DNA of 7,009 nucleotides from Bacillota bacterium (GTDB taxonomy: Bacteria; Bacillota; Clostridia; Oscillospirales; Acutalibacteraceae), in the NCBI GenBank assembly GCA_023415895.1, contig JAEZJA010000096.1, positions 1 to 7,009 on the forward strand, written 5' to 3'. Shown in pieces: positions 1 to 5,240 of the stretch (the first letter of the stretch is position 1; each line of letters opens with the position of its first letter). The notes beneath the pieces were generated by a model. That model was not told the origin of the DNA. It did not search any database and saw only the letters and a program-made list of their open reading frames with translations. Made by a program: the position numbers and the translations under genes.

Positions 1-666
1 ATAGGAGTAGCTGTATCCGAATTGGGCGGAGATTTTCGGCAGTGCATCGCTGTCGGTGGCAGAATCGTCCAAATAGCGGATCAGCTCAATGACCAATCGC
101 TTTTTCTTATAAGGAGCACGGGAAAGATCCCTTGTTCCGGCGGACTGGGACAGTCGCCAGACCGAAACCAGCAGGCTGTGTACTGCCGCCTCGAGCATGG
201 AGGTGGAGAACAGGTCGGTTATGGTCAGATCCTGTAACAGTGTCAGAAACCGTTCCTGCATTGCCGTGGGAACCATCGCCGCAGGCATCTCTGTCCGGTC
301 AAAAAAATCCTTGAGTGTCCGATACTCATATCGTCCCAGCGCTTTGTCCTGAAATCCGAAGCCCAGATAGAAAAAGCGACAGGGATTGTCCGGATCAGTG
401 ATGATCTGATGCTCTTGACCCGGCCGGTTTATGAACAGCATATTCCGCTGCAACATATGTTCTTGCCCGTCGCAGAAAAAACGGGCTCGGCCCGATACGA
501 CCAAAGAGAGTTCATAGACAGATTGCATATGTGTACTGCACATGTATCCGGCGTCGGTGGCGATGTCACCGGCCTGATACAGCAGATAGGCACCAAGCTC
601 CAGCGGCGCATCAAAATGAACATTATCAAAATGAAATTTAACCAAACTGTCTTTATTCTGTAGCAT
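1..666 (-). CDS. AraC-family transcriptional regulator, 5' part (C-terminus beyond window)
   Basis: Sequence-specific DNA-binding regulator with an N-terminal effector-sensing cupin and a C-terminal AraC helix-turn-helix. The minus frame is open for 222 codons from ATG at 666 to base 1 with no stop. A ribosome site AAAGGA lies 8 bases before the ATG. Residues 20-110 fit the AraC-type cupin: an H46-Q-S-V-Y-E-L-S-L-V-V-S-G-R run, then F63-F-C-D-G and N80-R-P-G-Q-E-H86. Residues 187-222 begin the DNA-binding domain, ending in KISAQFGYSYSY, the second helix of the first helix-turn-helix; about 50-70 residues should follow outside the window. Members of this class often control sugar-use genes and often lie divergent to them; the DUF4838/DUF5107 operon downstream points the other way and is a candidate target, but 2.8 kb of other DNA lies between. 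The family call is strong; the effector is unknown. Confidence 0.92.
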   Translation of the reverse strand, partial: MLQNKDSLVKFHFDNVHFDAPLELGAYLLYQAGDIATDAGYMCSTHMQSVYELSLVVSGRARFFCDGQEHMLQRNMLFINRPGQEHQIITDPDNPCRFFYLGFGFQDKALGRYEYRTLKDFFDRTEMPAAMVPTAMQERFLTLLQDLTITDLFSTSMLEAAVHSLLVSVWRLSQSAGTRDLSRAPYKKKRLVIELIRYLDDSATDSDALPKISAQFGYSYSY

Positions 667-1003
667 TGTCACTTTCCTTTCATCAAGTTTATAACCGGAT
701 AAAGCAACAGGTTTTCTTATCTAATCCAAGAATAGCACACTTCTTACTTTTTGAATTTGATAATTCTGGCTCTGTTTTTTGCTTTGTCTGATTATATAAC
801 CCCATGCTTGTTTGTGTCAATTTTTCTGCTTTTTATGGGAGTCGGCTGGACGGGCTACTGGCATTTTTGCCTATGTATCGTCAGGCACATCCGCGTTGAC
901 CAAACTCACGTACAGAAATTGCAAATAAACGGCAAATTCGATTCGCAAACATTTAATACCAAGAATTTATTTCATTGACCCTACAATTTTTCTGTGAAGC
1001 CTC
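667..1003. other. AT-rich spacer, no gene seen
   Basis: This stretch separates the divergently read AraC and TetR genes. The open frames in it start with TTG or ATG without any ribosome site and give compositionally odd peptides, so I call none. The AraC promoter should lie in its left part on the minus strand, but I could not find a convincing -35/-10 pair there. Confidence 0.5.
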
Positions 1004-1032
1004 TTGACAAGTAAACGTTCGTTCACTATAAT
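1004..1032 (+). promoter_or_regulatory. Consensus sigma-A promoter of the TetR unit
   Basis: Perfect -35 TTGACA (1004-1009) and perfect -10 TATAAT (1027-1032) are separated by exactly 17 bases. Transcription should start near 1039. The spacer and -10 lie inside the inverted repeat 1011-1051, so a repressor bound there would block polymerase. An unregulated promoter of this quality would be very strong, which fits tight repression. Confidence 0.93.
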
Positions 1033-1051
1033 ATAGTGAACGAACGTTTAC
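1011..1051. promoter_or_regulatory. Double TetR-type operator: 41-base perfect inverted repeat
   Basis: Bases 1011-1030 and 1032-1051 are perfect reverse complements around a single centre base, 1031. Each arm also contains its own imperfect 16-base palindrome (1011-1026 and 1036-1051) of the form GTRAACGWWCGTTYAC, the usual size and style of a TetR dimer site. The left site fills the promoter spacer almost exactly; the right one covers the predicted transcription start. The centres of the two sites are 25 bases apart. Binding by the TetR protein encoded just downstream is inferred from position and family habit. Confidence 0.88.
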
Positions 1052-1057
1052 TGTATT

Positions 1058-1062
1058 GGAGG
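1058..1062 (+). promoter_or_regulatory. Ribosome binding site of tetR that fixes its start
   Basis: GGAGG lies 9 bases before ATG 1072. An in-frame GTG at 1036 falls inside the operator and before the predicted transcript start, so it cannot be the start. Confidence 0.85.
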
Positions 1063-1071
1063 GATTCGAGT

Positions 1072-1689
1072 ATGGCTGATACAAAGGAAAATATTTTGAT
1101 GACTGCGCTCCGTTTGTTTGCACAAGACGGTTATGAGGCTGTTTCCGTTAGCAAAATCGCCGGAGAGTTGGGTATGACAAAGGGTGCACTATATAGACAC
1201 TATAAGAACAAGCGTGATATTTTTGATAGCATTTTTGAACTTATATGTCAATTAGATATTGAACGTTCTAAAAAGGCAGGTATTCCCGAAAAAGAAAAAG
1301 ATTTTTTCAGCAATACTTCTGTGGAAAGCGTTAAGGCATACATGGAATCGCAGTTTTATTACTGGACAGAAGATGAAATTGCCTGTAATTTCCGTAGGAT
1401 GTTGACTTTGGAACAGTATCGAAGTCCAGAAATGACAAAATTGTATCAAAATGTTTTAACCAGTGGACCGGTCAACTTTATTGACGATTTATTTCGTATA
1501 ATGATGAAACAAGGGGCTTGGCGCAAAGGCAGTTCAAAACAAATGGCGGTTGAGTTTTATGCTCCGTTCTATTTATTATTAAGCATTTCGGACGCAGCAT
1601 CAGATAAAAAAGAAAAAGAGGAAATTGCAAATCTTTTTACGACACATATTGCATGTTTTGTAGAAAAATATGCTACAGAAAAACTATAA
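1072..1689 (+). CDS. TetR/AcrR-family transcriptional repressor
   Basis: A 205-residue protein of the usual TetR length. The N-terminal DNA-binding domain is clear: helix 1 around residues 6-20 (ILMTALRLFAQDGYE), then the helix-turn-helix at about 25-45 with SVSKIAGELGMTKGALYRHYKNK, where the GALYRHYKNK recognition-helix region is a hallmark of the family. Residues about 50-205 form the helical ligand-binding and dimerisation domain, which is variable, so the ligand cannot be read. It very probably represses its own promoter through the double operator 1011-1051. The gene that follows 18 bases after its stop is a broken KTR gene, and the next intact gene encodes an RNHCP protein; no transporter or enzyme that would give away the inducer is present. 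Codons are clearly more AT-rich than in the AraC and DUF4838 genes, which suggests a different origin. Confidence 0.95.
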   Translation: MADTKENILMTALRLFAQDGYEAVSVSKIAGELGMTKGALYRHYKNKRDIFDSIFELICQLDIERSKKAGIPEKEKDFFSNTSVESVKAYMESQFYYWTEDEIACNFRRMLTLEQYRSPEMTKLYQNVLTSGPVNFIDDLFRIMMKQGAWRKGSSKQMAVEFYAPFYLLLSISDAASDKKEKEEIANLFTTHIACFVEKYATEKL

Positions 1690-1707
1690 AATATCGAAGG
1701 TGAGAAT

Positions 1708-1849
1708 ATGAAATTCGAGTAGGTTTATGCCTTGTGTGCGGTAACAAGATACGCTTAGAGCGCGTAAGGATACATTTTTGAGATATTCTTCATTATTCTG
1801 CCCAAAGTGTAAACAGGAAAAACTTTTTTCAGCAGAAAATCAAAAATAG
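1708..1849 (+). pseudogene. Decayed cysteine-rich KTR-domain protein gene
   Basis: A good ribosome site (AAGGTGAG, from 1697) precedes ATG 1708, but the frame reads MKFE and then hits TAG. Reading across frames recovers the family: GLCLVCGNKIRLERVRIH from 1722, a second shifted segment DTFLRYSSLFCPKCKQEKLFSAENQK from 1769 ending at TAG 1847. Intact relatives, as I remember them, read roughly W-V-L-C-P-V-C-G-N-K-T-R-L-K-I-R-E-D-T, then L-F-C-P-K-C-K-Q-E-T, a small zinc-binding protein with two CxxC pairs; both pairs (C-L-V-C and C-P-K-C) survive here. The damage is one nonsense codon (probably TGG to TAG), a one-base loss near 1724 and another shift near 1760-1768. The original C-terminus may have run to about 1910. 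KTR genes are common cargo of integrative elements in Bacillota and have no known function. Confidence 0.8.
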
Positions 1850-1946
1850 AAGTTGCTGAAAAAACGAAATATAAGCTAAAGTATATCTAGCACAGAAAGT
1901 CCAACGATAGTTGTACTTATAAAAACAGAAAGCAGGAGTATTCTTT

Positions 1947-1982
1947 ATGAAATTTAATAATTGCCGGACCATTGTGCGCTGA
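1947..1982 (+). CDS. Possible 11-residue leader peptide before the RNHCP gene
   Basis: ATG at 1947 has a well-placed AGGAG (1934-1938, 8 bases away) and encodes MKFNNCRTIVR followed by TGA. It ends two bases before the hairpin 1985-2021, an arrangement resembling translational attenuators. It may instead be the debris of a longer decayed gene: shifting one base at the stop continues as LTGRFA. No function is known; the call rests on the ribosome site and position only. Confidence 0.35.
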   Translation: MKFNNCRTIVR

Positions 1983-1984
1983 CC

Positions 1985-2021
1985 GGGAGGTTTGCGTAAA
2001 TTTATTTCTACCAAGCCTCCC
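1985..2021 (+). promoter_or_regulatory. Hairpin in the RNHCP leader, possible attenuator
   Basis: GGGAGGTTTG (1985-1994) pairs with CAAGCCTCCC (2012-2021) with one G-T wobble and a 17-base loop. The 3' arm can instead pair locally with GGAG at 2026-2029, or with the GGAGG ribosome site of the next gene at 2047-2051. No T-run follows, so it is not an ordinary terminator. A role in translation control is inference. Confidence 0.4.
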
Positions 2022-2061
2022 AAAAGGAGTATAACAACGACTTTTAGGAGGATTAAATCTC

Positions 2062-2487
2062 GTGAACAGAGAAAACAAACGGAAACAATACGAAAAAGGA
2101 TATTACAAAACCCATGCTTGCAGCGATAGTTTTACCTGCAAGGTCTGCGGTAGGTTTGTAGTGCCAACAGGTGCCGGGAGTGACCACCGCAATCATTGTC
2201 CTAACTGTTTGCACAGCCTTCATGTGGATATTGAACCCGGTGACCGTGAATCTGATTGTGGTGGCTTTATGGAGCCGATAGCAGTATGGGTACGCAAAAA
2301 TGGTGAATGGGCGATTATTCACCGTTGCCATATATGTGGCCAACTTTCATCTAATCGCATAGCGGCTGACGACAATCCTATGAAGCTAATGTCGATTGCA
2401 ATGAAACCCGTAGCACTTCCGCCGTTCCCGCTTGATAAAATTGATGAAATGACTGATTTAATGGCTGGCGACGGGAAAATAAAGTAA
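2062..2487 (+). CDS. RNHCP-domain zinc-ribbon protein
   Basis: A 141-residue soluble protein of the RNHCP family, named after its conserved motif, here R43-N-H-C-P-N-C49. Function in the family is unknown. Likely metal ligands are C26 and C29 (CKVC), C46 and C49 (HCPNC), and C89/C92 (CHIC), with C66 nearby, enough for two zinc sites. Between them lie H54-V-D and the stretch EPIAVWVRKNGEWAIIHRC, which suggests a small beta-rich domain. The start is GTG at 2062 with a near-perfect AGGAGG (2046-2051) 10 bases upstream; no ATG alternative is as good. A basic N-terminus (NRENKRKQYEK) might touch nucleic acid, but that is a guess. No promoter of its own is obvious, so it may be read from the tetR promoter; a strong terminator follows 30 bases after the stop. 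Intact, unlike its KTR neighbour. Confidence 0.9.
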   Translation: MNRENKRKQYEKGYYKTHACSDSFTCKVCGRFVVPTGAGSDHRNHCPNCLHSLHVDIEPGDRESDCGGFMEPIAVWVRKNGEWAIIHRCHICGQLSSNRIAADDNPMKLMSIAMKPVALPPFPLDKIDEMTDLMAGDGKIK

Positions 2488-2517
2488 GTATAAAAAACAG
2501 AGCTAGACGCATAGATG

Positions 2518-2572
2518 CAGAGCCGGTAACCAGTGAGGTGGATACTCATGGTTATCGGCTCTGTTTGTTTTT
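2518..2572 (+). terminator. Intrinsic terminator of the TetR-RNHCP unit
   Basis: Stem 2518-2532 (CAGAGCCGGTAACCA) pairs with 2549-2563 over 15 bases with one G-T wobble and a 16-base loop, followed by TTTGTTTTT. An A-run at 2492-2497 lies upstream. It closes the unit that begins at the 1004-1032 promoter. Confidence 0.9.
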
Positions 2573-2938
2573 GGGCAAGAATTAGTTTGTAGCTACGCCT
2601 TAGGTGGGCTATCCAGTGTGGCTTACACAATCACTTTAAACACTTGCATAGAACGGTCATCGAAATTGTAGAGCATACGGATATAGTTATATTATACATA
2701 ACAGAATAAGTATTTTATATACGGTAATTTGTAATTGCTTCCTTCATGGCATTGATGAAATCCATGCAGCCGTATCCGGTTTCCTTTCTTATATGAAAAC
2801 CGTTCGGATGATATAAAATCCAGATTGTGCTGGTAGGGTAATTACATATTCAGTTATATATAGCAACAATGAGAAGGGTTTCTTCTAACTTGACCATTCA
2901 CTTATACCAAGATTTAAATTAAAAATATGAAAAAAGAC
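2573..2938. other. Gene-poor stretch with possible coding debris
   Basis: No intact gene, ribosome site or promoter is visible here on the plus strand. The minus strand shows two short runs that read like protein (2715-2849 and 2623-2676, the latter MLYNFDDRSMQVFKVIV then stop), both without usable starts. The right end (from about 2850) is simple AT-rich DNA leading to the 5S promoter. Confidence 0.45.
2715..2849 (-). pseudogene. Possible gene remnant, unknown family
   Basis: A minus frame of 44 codons between stops contains WILYHPNGFHIRKETGYG and then CMDFINAMKEAITNYRI before TAA. It has protein-like composition and an amphipathic end but no start codon or ribosome site at its head, so if real it is a C-terminal fragment. 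I do not recognise the family. Chance cannot be excluded for so short a frame. Confidence 0.3.
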
Positions 2939-2967
2939 TTGCAATATGCAAATGAGCATGCTATAAT
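2939..2967 (+). promoter_or_regulatory. Promoter of the 5S rRNA gene
   Basis: TTGCAA (2939-2944) and TATAAT (2962-2967) are separated by 17 bases, giving a start near 2974. The transcript would carry a leader of about 50 bases holding two hairpins before mature 5S: CCCC/GGGG (2979-2991) and AACG-C-CGG/CCG-A-CGTT (2996-3018). These probably belong to the precursor and are trimmed off. Confidence 0.85.
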
Positions 2968-3022
2968 AGCAAACGTTCCCCCAAGAAGGGGAGCAAACGC
3001 CGGTGATTCGCCGACGTTCGCA

Positions 3023-3139
<117 letters not shown>

Positions 3140-3141
3140 AC

Positions 3142-3177
3142 AAAAAAACACTCAAGCAATCGCTTGAGTGTTTTTTT
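3142..3177. terminator. Bidirectional intrinsic terminator after 5S
   Basis: ACACTCAAGC (3148-3157) pairs perfectly with GCTTGAGTGT (3162-3171) around loop AATC, flanked by seven A on the left and seven T on the right. It starts within a few bases of the 5S 3' end and would work on both strands. Confidence 0.95.
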
Positions 3178-3230
3178 GTTGCTTTAGGCAAACACCACCT
3201 ATACAGGTGAAATCGGTTATGTTCAGATAA

Positions 3231-3293
3231 AAAACCTCCCTATACTTAATAAATGCAGGTTGCCGACTGCACTATTAAGCATAGGGAGGTTTT
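3231..3293. terminator. 63-base hairpin, probably a minus-strand or bidirectional terminator
   Basis: Arms 3231-3251 and 3273-3293 are 21-base reverse complements with one mismatch (A3244 opposite C3280), and an inner stem TGCAG/CTGCA (3254-3258 with 3267-3271) extends it. Read on the minus strand the mismatch becomes a G-U wobble and the stem is followed by six T, so it looks better as a minus-strand terminator. No minus-strand gene that it would end is visible within about 250 bases. A small mobile or palindromic repeat is the alternative. Confidence 0.6.
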
Positions 3294-3377
3294 GTCGTCT
3301 CGTTGCGTATAACGGCCTGACGACGGGAATATTGCATCGTTATTTATTAACAGCAGACAAAAAACATTAGATATAAT

Positions 3378-3425
3378 TGATTGTTATTATGCAAAAAATG
3401 ATTAGTTAGTTACCATAATCAATCA
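3378..3425. repeat. Imperfect inverted repeat upstream of the DUF4838 promoter
   Basis: TGATTGTTATTATG (3378-3391) and CATAATCAATCA (3414-3425) are reverse complements apart from two extra T in the left arm. It lies just upstream of the likely -35 at 3442, where an activator would bind. The DNA is AT-rich, so chance is possible. Confidence 0.35.
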
Positions 3426-3441
3426 TATCGCTCTGTTTCTC

Positions 3442-3469
3442 TTGTTTAGTTTAAGGATTATGTTAAAAT
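3442..3469 (+). promoter_or_regulatory. Likely promoter of the DUF4838-DUF5107 operon
   Basis: TTGTTT (3442-3447) and TAAAAT (3464-3469) are 16 bases apart, a moderate match to sigma-A. The start would be near 3476, giving a leader of about 50 bases before ATG 3526. The weak -35 would suit an activated promoter. Confidence 0.5.
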
Positions 3470-3512
3470 GAGTTTGCGCTGTAAAACAATGATATATTCG
3501 CCAAGTTTTTAT

Positions 3513-3517
3513 GGGAG
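3513..3517 (+). promoter_or_regulatory. Ribosome binding site that sets the DUF4838 start
   Basis: GGGAG lies 8 bases before ATG 3526. The earlier in-frame ATG at 3511 overlaps this site and has only GCCAAGTTTTT before it, so 3526 is preferred. Confidence 0.8.
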
Positions 3518-3525
3518 TGATACAA

Positions 3526-5202
3526 ATGGTTGGAAACCGCAACCCGGTTTATCCGGATTTGGTTTTAATTGATAACGGCATCGGTACTGCCTCGATCGTG
3601 TTGGCATCCAAGCCGACTGATAAAGCGTACGTGGCGGCACACGACCTGCAGGATACATTGCAAACAATGACGGGCGTGAGTCTGCCGATTATCGACGACG
3701 AAGCTCCGACCGAAGGACCGCTGTTGCTGGTGGGCGGATCGCGGCGTACGGCTGAGCTGGGAATTTCCCAGCCGTCAGGTTATCCCGGTGAGGAGCGCGT
3801 GCTTATCCGTCGTTTCGGCGACCGAATCGTGCTGATGGGCAACGACGACGGCTTGTATAACGGAACGGCGTTCGCGGTAACGATGCTGCTTGAACGGCTG
3901 GGGTGCGGCTGGTATGGCCCTGACGAGCTGTGGCAGATCATTCCCCGTGTGAAAACAATAGCGGTTGGATACCTACATATTGATCATGTCCCCAGCTTCA
4001 CCTCGCGTCATACATGGGTGTCGCGCCGCAACCCCGACTTGGCCCGCCGATGGTATATGGGTGGCGAGGAAAAGGAAATCGATCATGCTTTCTGGAAGCT
4101 GTTCCCTCGTGAGCAGTATTTTGAAGAACATCCCGAATGGTATTGTCTCGTGGACGGCAAGCGTAACCCCTACATCGAATGGTGGCAGATGTGTTATTCC
4201 AATGAGGAGGTGCAGCGTCTTACCGCCGAAAAACTCGATCGGTATTTTCGCGAGCATCCCCATAGCACGCAGGCGGCCCTATCGGCCAACGACGGCTATT
4301 TCGAAGGTTTCTGTGAGTGTGATGAGTGCCGCAGGCTGGGTACGCCGAGCGAGGTCATGGTTTACTTTGTTAACCGGGTAGCCGAACGGCTGGAGAAGTC
4401 CTGGCCGGATAAACAACTCATGTTTTTCGTCTACTTTCCCACATATGACCCGCCCCGCCGTAAAATGGCGCTCCATAAAAATGCCATGTTGATGTTTTGC
4501 AAGGAATCCTGTATGTGTCACCCGGCCGACGATGGTCCCGGCTGCGGCTATCACATCCGGTACGAATACGAATTTGGCCATGACTATTATGAGCGTCCTT
4601 GGCTGGAGAACTCCCGTAAATGGATTGAGATGACGGATTGCCGCAATGTATCGGTCTGGGATTGGTACTGTCCGGCAGCCGCCAATCCTGTGTGGAAGGA
4701 CATCCCATGGATTCAGGGCGATTTAGCTACCCGCAACCAACGCTGTTTTAAGGAACTTGGCGCGCAGTATGTCTATTATGATCAAGGCCCGGTCGAAGCT
4801 TTCAACGACACCGAAAGCAGTTATCCGCTGCGATGGCCTCTGTGGTATGTCGGAGCGTACGGCATGTGGGACAACCGTCCGACCGCGACGCAGATTCTAA
4901 CCGACGCCTGCCACAAGCTGTTCGGCGCAGCCGCCGACGCCATGCTGACCTATTATCTCTGCCTTGCTGACATCAATGGCCGTTGCGATGCCAAGGCGAT
5001 CGCTTGGCATATGCCCGAGCCACAGGAAATGTACACGCCCCAAGCCATTGCCCGGGTTGATCGGGCGGTCTCAGCAGCCCGCGCCTTGCGCGGCGAGCTT
5101 GAAGGCAACGAGCTCAAGCGATTGGATAACCAGCTCGCTTTATGGGAAACGGCCAAGACGGTGATCCGTGAATACCCATCGGAAAGCGGCACTGCGGAAT
5201 AA
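3526..5202 (+). CDS. DUF4838-domain protein, probable glycoside hydrolase (GH163-like)
   Basis: A 558-residue protein with the two-part plan of the DUF4838 family. Residues about 12-150 form an alpha/beta domain like the N-terminal domain of GH67 and GH20 enzymes, ending in the diagnostic DDGLYNGTAFAVTMLLERLG and then CGWYGP (107-132). Residues about 155-480 form the DUF4838 barrel: YFEEHPEWYCLVDGKR (198-213), QMCYSNEEV (221-229), SANDGYFEGFCECDECRR (253-270) with Cys 263, 265 and 268, and WDWYCP (378-383). From memory, DUF4838 was linked to CAZy family GH163, endo-beta-N-acetylglucosaminidases acting on N-glycans, but the family is broad and the substrate here is not known. Acidic residues in 253-267 and E327 are candidates for catalysis, not assigned. 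No signal peptide or membrane segment, so it should be cytoplasmic, unlike many exported relatives. First gene of an operon with the DUF5107 gene 38 bases downstream. Confidence 0.88.
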   Translation: MVGNRNPVYPDLVLIDNGIGTASIVLASKPTDKAYVAAHDLQDTLQTMTGVSLPIIDDEAPTEGPLLLVGGSRRTAELGISQPSGYPGEERVLIRRFGDRIVLMGNDDGLYNGTAFAVTMLLERLGCGWYGPDELWQIIPRVKTIAVGYLHIDHVPSFTSRHTWVSRRNPDLARRWYMGGEEKEIDHAFWKLFPREQYFEEHPEWYCLVDGKRNPYIEWWQMCYSNEEVQRLTAEKLDRYFREHPHSTQAALSANDGYFEGFCECDECRRLGTPSEVMVYFVNRVAERLEKSWPDKQLMFFVYFPTYDPPRRKMALHKNAMLMFCKESCMCHPADDGPGCGYHIRYEYEFGHDYYERPWLENSRKWIEMTDCRNVSVWDWYCPAAANPVWKDIPWIQGDLATRNQRCFKELGAQYVYYDQGPVEAFNDTESSYPLRWPLWYVGAYGMWDNRPTATQILTDACHKLFGAAADAMLTYYLCLADINGRCDAKAIAWHMPEPQEMYTPQAIARVDRAVSAARALRGELEGNELKRLDNQLALWETAKTVIREYPSESGTAE

Positions 5203-5228
5203 AGCAAACTCAACAACATCATTGCAAC

Positions 5229-5234
5229 GGAGGG
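5229..5234 (+). promoter_or_regulatory. Ribosome binding site that sets the DUF5107 start
   Basis: GGAGGG lies 6 bases before ATG 5241. The in-frame ATG at 5235 touches the site directly and would be too close. Confidence 0.8.
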
Positions 5235-5240
5235 ATGCGA

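Noticed and set aside
22..663. Plus-strand open frames and a short minus frame (429-629) across the left end
   Set aside because: They overlap the AraC gene, whose minus frame is open throughout and reads as a clear cupin plus helix-turn-helix protein.
751..978. 75-codon plus-strand frame with hydrophobic N-terminus
   Set aside because: It begins at TTG without a ribosome site; the hydrophobic run follows from T-rich DNA and the rest resembles no protein I know.
1036..1071. GTG start adding 12 residues to the TetR protein
   Set aside because: It lies inside the operator and before the predicted transcript start, and lacks a ribosome site; ATG 1072 has GGAGG 9 bases upstream.
1985..2021. Hairpin as a terminator between the KTR remnant and the RNHCP gene
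   Set aside because: It has a 17-base loop and is followed by CAAAAGGAG, not a T-run.
2053..2630. Minus frames opposite the RNHCP gene and its terminator
   Set aside because: The plus strand has a strong ribosome site and a recognisable RNHCP motif; the minus frames are shadows.
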